64,000 bases of DNA. It comes from Nocardioides daejeonensis. Its GTDB lineage: Bacteria; Actinomycetota; Actinomycetes; Propionibacteriales; Nocardioidaceae. The notes below the pieces were generated by a model. The model searched no databases and was not told where the DNA came from. It saw only the letters and a list, made by a program, of their open reading frames with translations. Shown in pieces: positions 44,597 to 53,704 of this stretch (positions are counted from its first letter, which is position 1; each line of letters begins with the position of its first letter). The stretch spans positions 62,001 through 126,000 of the forward strand of contig NZ_QHKZ01000003.1 of NCBI RefSeq assembly GCF_003194585.1, given 5' to 3'. Made by a program: the position numbers and the translations under genes.

Positions 44597-45840
44597 GCGA
44601 CACTCTCCTCACGGTCGTCGATCAGATGGCGGACGCGGGTCAGCGTCAGCAGCAGAGTGAGGGCGGCGGTGATCGCCAGCATCCACAGGCCGATCGCATA
44701 GGACTCGGTCCGGCCGTAGATGTAGCCCATGAGCAACGGCGGGGCGAAGCCGCCCAGCCCACCGGCCGCGCCGACCAGACCGGTCACGCTGCCCACTTGG
44801 GCCGGGTCGGTCGCCTGCGCGATGAGAGCGAAGGTGGCGCCGCTCCCGGCACCCAGCGCGGCGGCCATCACCAAGAAGGCGGCGGTGCCACGGATGTCCA
44901 TCGGCGGATTGGTGGCCGCGACGCCCGCGCAGACGGCGATCACAGCGAAGCAGCCGGCGAGCACACGCACGGTGGAGAACCTGTCGCAGAGCCAACCGCC
45001 GAGTGGCCGCATGATGACCGCGACGGCCACGAAGCCCGCCATCCGGTTGCTCGCATCCGCCGCCGTCAGCCCGTGTGCGGTCTTCAGGTAGGCGGGCAGG
45101 TAGACGGAGAACGCGACGTACCCACCGAACGCGACGGCGTACAGCACGCCCGCCTGCCAGGTGATCGGCAGCTGGACGGTGGCGCGCATCCGGGTCAGCA
45201 TGCTGGTGGTCGGCACCTGCCGGCCCGGAGCGTCGCGTAGCACCACCCACGCCAGGACCGCGTACGCCGCAAGTGCCGCGGCGGCGAACAGGAACGGTGC
45301 CCGGCGGCCCACGCCGTCCCAGATCGCGACCGTGGTCAGCGCACTGACGGCGGTGCCCACCATGCCGGCACCGAAGATGCCCGTGGCCAGGCCGCGCTTC
45401 TCGGGCGGGAACCAGGCGTTCACGAAGGGGACGCCGACTGCGAACGTGGTGCCGCCGAGGCCGAGGAAGAAGCCGCCGACCAACAGCAGGTCGTAGGAGT
45501 CGAGCGCAAAGAAGGCGAGGAAGAGCACCGGGATGACCGTCGCCGCCGACACCGCGGGGAACATCACCCGTCCGCCGAACCGATCGGTCAGGGCGCCCAT
45601 CACGATCCGGCCGAGGGAGCCGACGATCACCGGCACCGCGACCAGCAGTGCCACGTCGGACTCCGTCAGCGCGCCGAGCTCCCCGGAGTCGCGGTACTTC
45701 GGGCCCAACGGACTGAGCAGCGCCCAGGCCCAGAAGTTGACCGCGAAGCCGAGCGTGGCGACAGCCAGCATCATGTTCGGCGAGCGAGTCGCCGAGCCTT
45801 CTTGAACACGTCCTCCCAGACCGCTCATGTCACCCACCAT
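44593..45840 (-). CDS. narK: NarK-type nitrate/nitrite transporter
   Basis: A 415-residue MFS transporter with 12 hydrophobic helices and NarK-like blocks (FWAWALLSPLGPKYRD; GRIVMGALTDRFGGR; LGLGGTTFAVGVPFVNAWFPPEKRGLATGIFGAGMVG). As first gene of the nitrate operon it imports nitrate and/or exports nitrite. An ATG at 45828 is an alternative start five codons in. Its stop overlaps the narG start (GTGA). Confidence 0.93.
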   Translation of the reverse strand: MVGDMSGLGGRVQEGSATRSPNMMLAVATLGFAVNFWAWALLSPLGPKYRDSGELGALTESDVALLVAVPVIVGSLGRIVMGALTDRFGGRVMFPAVSAATVIPVLFLAFFALDSYDLLLVGGFFLGLGGTTFAVGVPFVNAWFPPEKRGLATGIFGAGMVGTAVSALTTVAIWDGVGRRAPFLFAAAALAAYAVLAWVVLRDAPGRQVPTTSMLTRMRATVQLPITWQAGVLYAVAFGGYVAFSVYLPAYLKTAHGLTAADASNRMAGFVAVAVIMRPLGGWLCDRFSTVRVLAGCFAVIAVCAGVAATNPPMDIRGTAAFLVMAAALGAGSGATFALIAQATDPAQVGSVTGLVGAAGGLGGFAPPLLMGYIYGRTESYAIGLWMLAITAALTLLLTLTRVRHLIDDREESVA

Positions 45841-45934
45841 GTCGGATCGGCAGCACCCTGTCGAGAGCCGATCGGTAGGGGACGAAGGTCCTGTGCCGGT
45901 GCCCTGGGTCCCGATTCTCGGGAGTTCCTTTGCG

Positions 45935-45946
45935 AGAACGTGTTCT
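45935..45946. promoter_or_regulatory. KstR-like inverted repeat upstream of the acyl-CoA synthetase
   Basis: AGAAC-GT-GTTCT, a 5-bp inverted repeat 19 bp before the GTG at 45966. It contains the AACnnGTT core of TetR-type KstR operators of actinobacterial sterol catabolism, but the outer T/A bases of that consensus are not matched. Confidence 0.5.
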
Positions 45947-45965
45947 GATTTGCCACCCTGTCCCT

Positions 45966-47552
45966 GTGACCGAGACCACAGCCGCGCCCCGTCCCCTCAC
46001 CATCGCCGACATCCTCGAGGCGATGGCCGACACCATCCCCGACCGGATCGCCGTCCAGACGATCGATCGGTCCTACACCTTCGCCGAGATCGACGAACGA
46101 GCCACGCGCCTGGCCAACCGCCTGGTCGCGCTCGGCGTGGAGCCGGGCGACCACGTGGCGGTGCACGCACCCAACCGGATCGAGTGGATCGACGCCTTCT
46201 ACGGCTGCTTGAAGGCGCGCGCCGTGCCGATCAACATCAACTACAAGTACAAGCACGACGAGCTGGCCTACCTCTACGGCAACGCCGACTGCGTGGCGGC
46301 GATCATCGCTCCCGAGTTCGTCGAGATGGTGCAGGCCCTCGACCTGCCCGACCTGAGGCAGCTGCTCGTGCTCGACGACAGCTACGAGACCGAGCTGGCC
46401 GCAGCCTCTCCGGTGCGTCAGGTCACCGGCCGCTCCGCCGACGATCACTACGTGCTCTACACCGGTGGGACGACCGGCAACCCGAAGGGCGTCGTCTGGC
46501 GCAACGAGGATGTGGTCAAGGCGGCGCTCAACGCCAGTCGCTTCGGGGCACCGATCGAGTCGGTGGAGGCGCTGGCAGCCGAGGCAGCCGCGAACGAGGG
46601 CTTCCTGACGCTGCTCGCCTGCGGTCCGATGATGCACGGCGGAAGCCAGTGGATCCTCGGCAACGGCCACGTCGCCGGCTTCACCGTCGCGCTCTACACC
46701 GAGCCGAACTTCTCACCCGAGGGCATCCTCGACCTCGTGCAGAAGGCCGGGGTGAACTCCCTGACCTTCCTCGGCGACGCCATGGGTCGCCCGGTCGCCG
46801 AGGCGATCCTGGCCGAGCCGGATCGCTGGGACCTGAGCTCGCTGGTCGCCGTCTCCAACGGAGCCGCGCCGCTCTCCGACGGGGTCCGCGACGAGATCCG
46901 CAAGGCCCTGCCCGGCCGCTACATCCTCGACTCGTACGGCGCCTCCGAGTCGGGCGCCACCGGCTCCCGGATGGACGAGGGCAAGGAGGGACCTGCCGGA
47001 GCACCGAAGTTCGGAGTCGGTCCCGACGTGGAGGTCTTCGATGCGGAGTTCAGGCCGTGCCCGGTCGGCGCGGACGGGCTGCTCGGCCGCTCCGGCGCCG
47101 TACCCCTGGGCTACTACAAGGACCCGGTGAAGACGGCCGCGACCTTCAAGGAGATCGACGGTGTCCGCTGGGTGATCCCGGGCGACTTCGCCCGCCGCGA
47201 GGAGGACGGCTCGGTCACCGTCCTCGGTCGCGGCTCGGTCTGCATCAACACCGGCGGCGAGAAGGTGCACCCCGAGGAGGTGGAGGCGGTACTGCTGCGT
47301 CACGACGACGTCTTCGACGCAGTGGTCGTCGGCACCGCCCACGAGCGCTGGGGTCAGCAGGTGACCGCGCTGGTGCAGCTGCGCGAGGGAGTCGCCACCA
47401 CCGAGGAGCAGCTGCGCGAGCACTGCCGGTCGCTGATCTCCAACTACAAGGTGCCGAAGCAGATCTTCTTCGTCGACAAGGTGCCGCGAACCCCGGTCAG
47501 CAAGGTCGACTACCCGGCCAGCGCCGAGCTCGCCAAGCAGCTCGTCGGGTAG
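45966..47552 (+). CDS. Acyl-CoA synthetase (FadD type)
   Basis: A 528-residue adenylate-forming enzyme that activates a carboxylic acid to its CoA thioester. The AMP-binding motif YTGGTTGNPKG, the DSYGASESG block and the catalytic lysine region (NYKVPKQIFFVDKVPRTPVSKVDY) are intact. Overall style resembles the FadD19-like group used on sterol side chains, but the substrate cannot be read from sequence. GTG 45966 is used; an in-frame ATG at 45930 would put the inverted repeat inside the gene. Confidence 0.88.
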   Translation: MTETTAAPRPLTIADILEAMADTIPDRIAVQTIDRSYTFAEIDERATRLANRLVALGVEPGDHVAVHAPNRIEWIDAFYGCLKARAVPININYKYKHDELAYLYGNADCVAAIIAPEFVEMVQALDLPDLRQLLVLDDSYETELAAASPVRQVTGRSADDHYVLYTGGTTGNPKGVVWRNEDVVKAALNASRFGAPIESVEALAAEAAANEGFLTLLACGPMMHGGSQWILGNGHVAGFTVALYTEPNFSPEGILDLVQKAGVNSLTFLGDAMGRPVAEAILAEPDRWDLSSLVAVSNGAAPLSDGVRDEIRKALPGRYILDSYGASESGATGSRMDEGKEGPAGAPKFGVGPDVEVFDAEFRPCPVGADGLLGRSGAVPLGYYKDPVKTAATFKEIDGVRWVIPGDFARREEDGSVTVLGRGSVCINTGGEKVHPEEVEAVLLRHDDVFDAVVVGTAHERWGQQVTALVQLREGVATTEEQLREHCRSLISNYKVPKQIFFVDKVPRTPVSKVDYPASAELAKQLVG

Positions 47553-47557
47553 GGATC

Positions 47558-47607
47558 GCGGAGGTCATGCGTCCGACGGGCCCCGGTCCGTCGCGCATGA
47601 CCTCCGC
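47558..47607. terminator. Bidirectional terminator between fadD and the iron-uptake ATPase gene
   Basis: A 14-bp perfect stem (GCGGAGGTCATGCG, 47558-47571, with 47594-47607) and an inner GACGG/CCGTC stem. It starts six bases after one stop and ends eleven bases before the convergent stop. Confidence 0.85.
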
Positions 47608-47618
47608 GGCTCCGGCAC

Positions 47619-48392
47619 TCAGCGCTCGGGCACGACCATCGGCGTTCCCGTGACCGGATCGGGCACCACGACCGCTGCCATGCCGAAGACTCGCTGGACG
47701 GTCTCGGCGGTGATCACCTCCACGGGAGTGCCGCGGGCGATGACGCAGCCCTCGCGCATCGCCACCAGGTGATCGGCGAAGCGGCAGGCCTGGTTGAGGT
47801 CGTGCAGCACCGCGACGACGGTGCGGCCAGCAGCGACGAGGCCGTGCAGCAGCCGGAGCAGCTCGTACTGGTGTGCGATGTCGAGGAAGGTTGTCGGCTC
47901 GTCCAACAGCAGGATCGGCGTCTGCTGGGCCAGCACCATGGCGATCCAGACCCGCTGCCGTTGCCCGCCGGAGAGCTCGCTGAGCAGCCGGTGCGCCAGC
48001 TCCGCCACCCCTGCCGCCTGCATCGCCTCCGCGACCGCCACCTCGTCGGCGGGGCTCCACGAGCCGAGTACCGACTGATGCGCGTAGCGTCCACGGCGCA
48101 CCAGGCCCTCGACTCGGATCCCCTCCGGAGCGGTGCTCGACTGCGGCAGGAAGCCCAGCTCCTTCGCAACCTCCTTGCCCTTCCACTCCGCCAGGCGCCG
48201 CCCGTCGAGCTCGACGCGCCCTTCGCGAACCGGCTGCAGCCTCACCAACGAACGGAGCAGCGTCGACTTGCCGCAGGCGTTGGGGCCGATGATGGCGGTG
48301 AACGCCCCGGTCGGCACCTCCAGATCGAGTCCCTCGACGACCAGCCGGTCGCCGTACCCCAACCCCAGGCCTTGGGCACGCAAGCGGTTCAT
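47619..48392 (-). CDS. Siderophore-iron ABC transporter, ATP-binding protein (FepC/FecE-like)
   Basis: A 257-residue ATPase: Walker A GPNACGKS, signature LSGGQRQRVWIAMVLAQ, Walker B ILLLDEPTTFLD, H-loop LHDLNQA. It powers ferric-siderophore import with the two permeases upstream. The ATG at 48392 overlaps the upstream permease stop (ATGA); the frame continues open far into that gene, but the extension is not coding. Confidence 0.94.
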   Translation of the reverse strand: MNRLRAQGLGLGYGDRLVVEGLDLEVPTGAFTAIIGPNACGKSTLLRSLVRLQPVREGRVELDGRRLAEWKGKEVAKELGFLPQSSTAPEGIRVEGLVRRGRYAHQSVLGSWSPADEVAVAEAMQAAGVAELAHRLLSELSGGQRQRVWIAMVLAQQTPILLLDEPTTFLDIAHQYELLRLLHGLVAAGRTVVAVLHDLNQACRFADHLVAMREGCVIARGTPVEVITAETVQRVFGMAAVVVPDPVTGTPMVVPER

Positions 48393-49405
48393 CGGCGGAT
48401 CTCCTTCGTCAAGAGCCACAAGAGGTAGAGGCCGCCGACCCCGGTGGTCACCACGCCGACCGGCATGACGGTCGGCGCCAGGATCCACTGGGACAGCAGG
48501 TCCGAGCCGGTCAGCAGCAGCGCACCAGCGAGGGCTGCCGGCAACAGCGGTACGCCGGCCGCGCCTGCCAGGCGTCGCCCGATCTGCGGAGCAGCCAGGG
48601 CGATGAAGACGATCGGCCCCGCGACGGCGGTGACGGTGGCCGAGAGACCGACGCCGAGCAGCACCAACAGCACCCGGAGTCGCTCCAGGCGGACCCCGGA
48701 GGTGATCGCCAGGTCGTCCCCAAGGGCCGCCTGGTGCAAGGGCCGAGCGAGGAGCACCAGCGCCACGGTCAGGACAGCGATGACGGTCACGGGGGTGTCG
48801 ATGTCGACCCAGTCCAGCCCGTTGAGCGATCCGGCCTGCCAGACGCTGGCAGCGATCGCGACGTCCAGCTCCGCCCGGAGGATGATCCACGAGTTCACTG
48901 CGGTGAGGATCGCCTGCACGCCGATGCCGATCACGACCAGGCGCAGCCCCGAGAAGCCGGTGCCGCTGGAGAGCAGATAGACCACCAGCGCCGCCGAGAG
49001 ACCACCCGCGAGGGCGGCCAACATGATCGTTGCCTCCGACGCCGCGGTCAACGTGAAGACCAGCAGCACGCCGGTGTAGGCGCCGGCATCGAGGCCGATG
49101 ATGTCCGGCGCCCCGAGCGGGTTGCGCGTCAGGTTCTGGAAGATCGCGCCCGCCAGGCCGAGCGCCACCCCGAAGACCAGGGCGGCGACGATGCGCGGCA
49201 TCCGCCACTGGGTCACCGAGATCTGGATCGGTCCCTCCCCGCGCAATGCCGCGAGTACGTCGCCGGGCGGGTCCCACCCGCTCCCCCAGCACAGCGACAC
49301 GAGGCCGATCGCCAACGACAGCAGCGCCAGGACGAGACAGACGAGAGCCGTGCGTACGTCGAGGCGGAGACGCCGGCCGGGAGCGACCGGAAGAGTGAGG
49401 CTCAT
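48389..49405 (-). CDS. Siderophore-iron ABC transporter, permease 2 (FepG/FecCD-like)
   Basis: A 338-residue permease of the FecCD family with about nine or ten helices; family blocks include RMPRIVAALVFGVALGLAGAIFQNLTRNPLGAPDIIGL and GPIVFIALAAPQIGRRLAG. It overlaps the first permease by four bases and partners it as a heterodimer. Confidence 0.92.
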   Translation of the reverse strand: MSLTLPVAPGRRLRLDVRTALVCLVLALLSLAIGLVSLCWGSGWDPPGDVLAALRGEGPIQISVTQWRMPRIVAALVFGVALGLAGAIFQNLTRNPLGAPDIIGLDAGAYTGVLLVFTLTAASEATIMLAALAGGLSAALVVYLLSSGTGFSGLRLVVIGIGVQAILTAVNSWIILRAELDVAIAASVWQAGSLNGLDWVDIDTPVTVIAVLTVALVLLARPLHQAALGDDLAITSGVRLERLRVLLVLLGVGLSATVTAVAGPIVFIALAAPQIGRRLAGAAGVPLLPAALAGALLLTGSDLLSQWILAPTVMPVGVVTTGVGGLYLLWLLTKEIRR

Positions 49406-50397
49406 AGCTCCATCGCTCCGTGTCGTCGGACCACCCAGATCAGCATCGCTCCACCGAGCACCGCGGTCAGCACCGCTACCGGCACCTCGCCGGTCTGCAG
49501 CAGCACTCTGGCGAGCGTGTCGGCGACGACCATCAGCAAGGGGCCGACCACCAGGCACAGCACCATCAGCCAGGTGATCGACGCCTGGGCGAAGCGGCGT
49601 ACGAGGTGCGGCACGATCAGGCCGACGAACATGATCGGTCCGGCCACGGCGGTCGCAGTCGCGGCGAGGACGGTGGCCACCACCAGGGTCAGCCCCCGCA
49701 CCCGGGCCACGGGCACCCCCAGCCCCTGGGCGACGTCGTCGCCGAGCATCAGCGCGCCCAACGGCCTGCCCAGCAGCAACGCGGCGGCGAGGGCGAGGGT
49801 CAACACCAGGCACGGCAGCAGCAGCGGCAACTGCTCGCGGCCGGCCAGCGAGCCGACCGACCAGAACCTGTACTTGTCGAACGTCTCGGGGTCGGTGAGC
49901 CGGATGCCGATCGACAGCCCGGCAAGCACCGCGGTGAGTGCCACGCCCGCCAGCACCAGGCGCAGCGGGTCAGCCCGGCCGACCGCCTGCACGGCAACGG
50001 CGGCCACCGCTGCGCCGACGAAGGCGATCAGCAGGGTCGGCGCCTGCCCGGAGACTCCGAGGAACCGGGTGCCCAGAACCACGGCGAACGACGCGCCGGC
50101 GGTCACGCCGAGGAGGCCCGGCTCGGCCAGTGCGTTGCGGGTCAGGGTCTGCACCAACGCACCCGAGAGGGCGAGCGCGGCCCCGACGAGCACGGCAAGG
50201 AGGGCGCGCGGCAGCCGGACCGAGCGGACCGTCAGGTGAGCCGCGTTGCCCGGCTCGGGATCGAGGAGCGCGCGAAGCGCATCCGCGCTGCCGACCCCGC
50301 CCTTGCCGACGGTCAGGCTGACCAGGACGGCGGCGCCGAGCAGCACCGACCCGACGGCAAGGGCGCGTGCAGGGATCCGGTGAGTGGTCGCGCTCAC
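49402..50397 (-). CDS. Siderophore-iron ABC transporter, permease 1 (FepD/FecCD-like)
   Basis: A 331-residue FecCD-family permease (RLPRALLAVLVGAALALSGALVQTLTRNALAEPGLLGV; GPIMFVGLIVPHLVRRF). The GTG at 50397 overlaps the stop of the siderophore-interacting protein (GTGA). An upstream in-frame Arg/Pro-rich extension is only a shadow of that gene's His-codon repeats. Confidence 0.92.
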   Translation of the reverse strand: MSATTHRIPARALAVGSVLLGAAVLVSLTVGKGGVGSADALRALLDPEPGNAAHLTVRSVRLPRALLAVLVGAALALSGALVQTLTRNALAEPGLLGVTAGASFAVVLGTRFLGVSGQAPTLLIAFVGAAVAAVAVQAVGRADPLRLVLAGVALTAVLAGLSIGIRLTDPETFDKYRFWSVGSLAGREQLPLLLPCLVLTLALAAALLLGRPLGALMLGDDVAQGLGVPVARVRGLTLVVATVLAATATAVAGPIMFVGLIVPHLVRRFAQASITWLMVLCLVVGPLLMVVADTLARVLLQTGEVPVAVLTAVLGGAMLIWVVRRHGAMEL

Positions 50398-51281
50398 GCC
50401 TGCTCGTGGTCGTGGCCGTCGTGGTCGTGGCCGTCGTGGTCGTGGTCCTCCCGGTCGAACTCGACCTCCCCCCGCTTCCAGTAGCCCGTGACCAGCGCGT
50501 CGATCCCCTGCTCCTTCGCCCACCGGCGCAACGGCTTGATGTCGTTGGCCTCGCCTGCGGCGAAGAGGAAGACGTCGGCCGGGTCTCGCCCGATATCGAG
50601 ACCCGACACGACGTCGGCGAGCCGGGAGCCCCGGTCACGCAGGTGCCACTCGACGGTGACGCCGTCCCGGACGTGCAGCGGGTAGGCGACCTCTGCTGGA
50701 TGGTCGTGGTCGATCACCGCATGCACGGTGACTCCGCGTTCTTCGATCCAGTCGCCCTCGTCGAGCCAGCGGGCGAAGGCAGGCACCGCGGTGCTGTCGA
50801 GCGCGAAGAGATAGCGAGCGTAGGTGTGGCTGAACACCAGCGATCCGGGCGGTCCAGCCAGCACCGCCTCGTCGCCCACCTGCGCCGTGGTGGCCCAGTC
50901 CGAGGCGAGACCGCCAGGGTGCAGCACGATGTCGAGGTCGAGCTCGGCGGCCCCGCGATCGTGCCGCCGGATGGTGTACTTGCGCATCGACGGACTCGGC
51001 GACGGCCAGTCGAGTGCCTGCCGCTCCGGGTTGAAGACCGGGTCGCTGCGGGTGCCGTCGGGCAGCGGGAAGACGATGCCGACGTGGTCGTCGCAGGCGT
51101 AGGAGTGCAGGTCGGCCAGCTCGGGCCCGGCCACCGTCAGCCGCAACAGGTACGGCGTCACTTCGGTGCGCGCGGTGATCCGGACCGTCCGGATCTCCGT
51201 CGGGTACGGGATCCGGGCGGTTCCCCGACCGGTGGCCTGATGGGCATGGACGCGAGGACCGGGGTTGCTGCGGTCGATCAT
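50394..51281 (-). CDS. Siderophore-interacting flavin reductase with His/Asp-rich tail
   Basis: A 295-residue cytoplasmic protein of the SIP (ViuB-like) family, expected to reduce ferric siderophores with FAD and NAD(P)H so that iron is released. Visible blocks are the FAD-binding MRKYTIRR with HPGGLASDWA and the C-terminal FLFAAGEANDIKPLRRWAKE. The last 20 residues are an unusual run of DHDGH repeats, encoded by short DNA repeats, which could bind metal. Coupled to the binding protein upstream and the permease downstream. Confidence 0.92.
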   Translation of the reverse strand: MIDRSNPGPRVHAHQATGRGTARIPYPTEIRTVRITARTEVTPYLLRLTVAGPELADLHSYACDDHVGIVFPLPDGTRSDPVFNPERQALDWPSPSPSMRKYTIRRHDRGAAELDLDIVLHPGGLASDWATTAQVGDEAVLAGPPGSLVFSHTYARYLFALDSTAVPAFARWLDEGDWIEERGVTVHAVIDHDHPAEVAYPLHVRDGVTVEWHLRDRGSRLADVVSGLDIGRDPADVFLFAAGEANDIKPLRRWAKEQGIDALVTGYWKRGEVEFDREDHDHDGHDHDGHDHEQA

Positions 51282-52297
51282 CCTTGCTCGAGCTCCTCGG
51301 CGAAGGCCTTCTCGAAGGCCTCATCGATGGCGTCCAGGGTGGTCATCGCCGAGGAGTAGGTGGCGGCCTCGCTGTAGCGGATCGGGATCACCTTGCCCGC
51401 CTTGACCGGCGCCAGGTTCTTCCACAACGGCGAGTCGAAGACGTACTGCACCGACGGCGCGACCTTGCCGTCCGGGCCGACGGTGTAGGTGATGTAGTCG
51501 GAGTCGGCGAAGCTGGCCGGAAGCTCCTCGATCGACGGGTACTCGCTCACCGTGCTGGAGCCGCCCGCGCTGGCGTCCTTGACCTCGCCCGGGTAGTTCA
51601 CGCCGACGTCGCCGGCGATGTTCGTGCCCCACGATCCGGCGAACTCGCGCTGGAACTCACCGGCCGACAGGTCGCCGTACGCGCCCACGTGACCGAAGGA
51701 GACCCCGTCGAGGACCCCGGCGTACTTCGCCTTCAGCTCATCGGCCCGGGCGTAGTAGGCGTCCCGCTGCTTCTCCAGGCTGCCCTGCACACCGGCGGCC
51801 TCCGCCTGGCGTGCGCTGAGCTCCTTCCAGGAGTCCGGGACGCTGGGGCCGAGGACGACGACCGGCGCGATCTTGCCGAGGCGGTCCAGGTTCACATCAC
51901 CGAGCACCGGCAGCGGCACACCGAGAATGATGACGTCGGGGTCGACCTTCTCGACGGCGTCGTAGTTGATGGAGGCGGCCGTCTCTCCCATGATCTTCTG
52001 GGTCTTCTCGTAGGCGGCGAGGTCCTCCTCGGTCATCATCGCGGTGCCGCGGCCCCACTCCGAGATGCCCACGAGCGGCGCGTCGGCCTCCAACAGGACC
52101 GGCACGGCATAGCCGGTGGCGACCACGCGCTCCGGCTTCGCGGGGATCTCCACCTCGCCGTTGTCGGCGGTGAAGGTGATCGTCTCTCCCTCGGGCTTGG
52201 CTTCGCTGTCGTCGGCCCAGCAGGCCGTGAGCGAGAGCCCGAGACAAGCAGTCACCATCGCTGCGGCGATGCGACGGGCACGGAGGCGTGAAGACAT
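51278..52297 (-). CDS. Siderophore-iron ABC transporter, substrate-binding lipoprotein
   Basis: A 339-residue FepB/FecB-like binding protein. The lipoprotein signal ends in LSLTAC (lipobox), and the mature protein has the periplasmic-binding pattern (EIPAKPERVVATGYAVPVLLEADAPLVGISEW; EKVDPDVIILGV). First gene of the five-gene uptake operon; an iron box lies upstream, so it should be repressed when iron is plentiful. Confidence 0.94.
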   Translation of the reverse strand: MSSRLRARRIAAAMVTACLGLSLTACWADDSEAKPEGETITFTADNGEVEIPAKPERVVATGYAVPVLLEADAPLVGISEWGRGTAMMTEEDLAAYEKTQKIMGETAASINYDAVEKVDPDVIILGVPLPVLGDVNLDRLGKIAPVVVLGPSVPDSWKELSARQAEAAGVQGSLEKQRDAYYARADELKAKYAGVLDGVSFGHVGAYGDLSAGEFQREFAGSWGTNIAGDVGVNYPGEVKDASAGGSSTVSEYPSIEELPASFADSDYITYTVGPDGKVAPSVQYVFDSPLWKNLAPVKAGKVIPIRYSEAATYSSAMTTLDAIDEAFEKAFAEELEQG

Positions 52298-52352
52298 GGA
52301 GGTTCTTTCCCTAGACGAATGAGCAGGGGGAAGCGGTCGACCCGCACATCCC

Positions 52353-52371
52353 CTAGGTGAGGCTAGCCTTA
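52353..52371. promoter_or_regulatory. Iron box (IdeR/DmdR/DtxR type)
   Basis: CTAGGTGAGGCTAGCCTTA matches 15 of 19 positions of the DtxR/IdeR consensus TTAGGTTAGGCTAACCTAA. It lies between the divergent uptake operon (start 52297) and the AraC regulator (start 52387), close enough to control both. Confidence 0.85.
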
Positions 52372-52386
52372 GTTACACTGCCTGCT

Positions 52387-53286
52387 GTGTCGCGCAGAAG
52401 TCAGATGGTGTCGCTGAGAGGTCCGTCGACGCCGACGCTCGCCCCGCCACGGGCAAGCACCGTGGGCGAGATCACGGTGGAGAGCTATGGCTACGGCCTC
52501 GGTCCGCCGAGCGGGCTGCTGGTCTTGCGCTATCCGCGCGCCCGCACCACCCCCGACTTCCCGGAGAGCCGCGACGACTTCCTGCACCAGGTGCTCTGGT
52601 CGCCCGACGGCGTACTGCGAGTGCGCCGCGGCGGCGCCTCCCGCTTCGTCTCCTCCGGCGAGATGTTGTGGATACGCCGCGGCGTCGTCGCCGAGGTGCA
52701 GGGACTCGGCTCCCAGACGGTGCTCCGGATGTGCCTGCGCAGCGCGCCACCCGCACTGACCTCGCTGCCTGCCGCAGCGCTCACTCCCGAGGGCACGGCG
52801 GGGGCACGGCTGCTGGCGATCGCACAGCCCGGGGTGGACGAGGCGGCCGGGCTCCGAGCCCGCGCCGACATCCTGGACCTGCTCACCGAAGCACCGGCCG
52901 TGGGGATCGAGCACGAAGCGGTCGGCGACACCCGCGCTCAGACCGTCGCGCGGGCTCTTCTAGCCGATCCCGCCGATGCCACCGGGCTCTCCGCCTGGGC
53001 CGAACGGCTGCACGTGAGCCCCAAGACCCTCCAACGCGATCTGCAACGCGAGTTCGACCTCACCTTCACCGCGCTGCGCACCCAGATCCGGCTGAAGGCA
53101 GCGGTCGCTCTGCTTCACGACCGGTCGGTCACCGAGACGGCGCACCTGGTGGGCTATGCGAGCGCATCCTCGTTCGTGGCGGCGTTCACACGCGAACTCG
53201 GCCGCACCCCGGGCAGTCTCGCCGACCCCGCCACGTCTGAGTACGCCGACTCATGCGCTTCTGAGCCCGCGGCGGCGAGCATATGA
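52387..53286 (+). CDS. AraC-family regulator, probably of siderophore uptake
   Basis: A 299-residue regulator with an N-terminal cupin-like sensor region (FLHQVLWSPDGVLRVRRGGASRFVSSGEMLWIRRG) and a C-terminal AraC HTH pair (LSAWAERLHVSPKTLQRDLQREFDLTFTALRTQIRLKAAVALL; ETAHLVGYASASSFVAAFTRELGRTPG). GTG 52387 or ATG 52405 may be the start. Divergence from the uptake operon and the shared iron box suggest it controls that operon, perhaps sensing the siderophore. Confidence 0.85.
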   Translation: MSRRSQMVSLRGPSTPTLAPPRASTVGEITVESYGYGLGPPSGLLVLRYPRARTTPDFPESRDDFLHQVLWSPDGVLRVRRGGASRFVSSGEMLWIRRGVVAEVQGLGSQTVLRMCLRSAPPALTSLPAAALTPEGTAGARLLAIAQPGVDEAAGLRARADILDLLTEAPAVGIEHEAVGDTRAQTVARALLADPADATGLSAWAERLHVSPKTLQRDLQREFDLTFTALRTQIRLKAAVALLHDRSVTETAHLVGYASASSFVAAFTRELGRTPGSLADPATSEYADSCASEPAAASI

Positions 53287-53289
53287 GCC

Positions 53290-53697
53290 ATGGCCTCTAT
53301 GGACCCGTTCCCCGCTCAGACCCGTAACCCCAAGGACCGCCCCGGCCGGCGCATGCCCTGGCTCTGGGGCGGCCTCGCCGCCCTCATCGTCCTCGGCATG
53401 CTCTCCCCCGTCGCCTACCTCTGGCTCAGCGGAACCCCGCTCATCGACGAGTGGCAGTGCGTCGACGGAGAGCGTCCCGTGCTCACCCCCGAGGGCGGGA
53501 GCTACTGCCAGGACGAGGACGACAGCGAGCTGCCACCGGGCCACCGGTGGGACCCGCTCGGCAACCGCCCATTCGTCTGCGAGGACAGGTGGGGATGGAC
53601 GGAGGTCCGAGCCGATGACCCGCATCCGGACCGACGCGAGACCGACTGTCTCCGCAAGGGCGACCCGATGCCACAGGGGTGGCATCGGGTCGACTAG
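53290..53697 (+). CDS. Small membrane-anchored protein, unknown function
   Basis: A 135-residue protein with one membrane helix (LWGGLAALIVLGMLSPVAYLWL) and a Cys-containing exported domain (QCVDGERP, SYCQDEDDS, FVCEDRWG, TDCLRKG). Four Cys could form two disulfides. It follows the AraC gene by four bases but shows no link in function. Its 3' end contains a terminator hairpin. Confidence 0.65.
   Translation: MASMDPFPAQTRNPKDRPGRRMPWLWGGLAALIVLGMLSPVAYLWLSGTPLIDEWQCVDGERPVLTPEGGSYCQDEDDSELPPGHRWDPLGNRPFVCEDRWGWTEVRADDPHPDRRETDCLRKGDPMPQGWHRVD
53661..53692. terminator. Terminator hairpin within the end of a coding region
   Basis: A 13-bp perfect stem (CGACCCGATGCCA with its complement, 6-base loop) inside the last codons of the gene ending at 53697 and 13 bp from the convergent thrC stop; probably serves both genes. 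Confidence 0.8.
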
Positions 53698-53704
53698 CGG
53701 GATT

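Noticed and set aside
42185..44701. An 838-codon open frame on the + strand opposite narG
   Set aside because: It runs antisense through a clear NarG with cofactor motifs; long antisense frames are expected at this GC content. The same applies to the long frames opposite otsA (58119-60179) and groEL (27804-29744).
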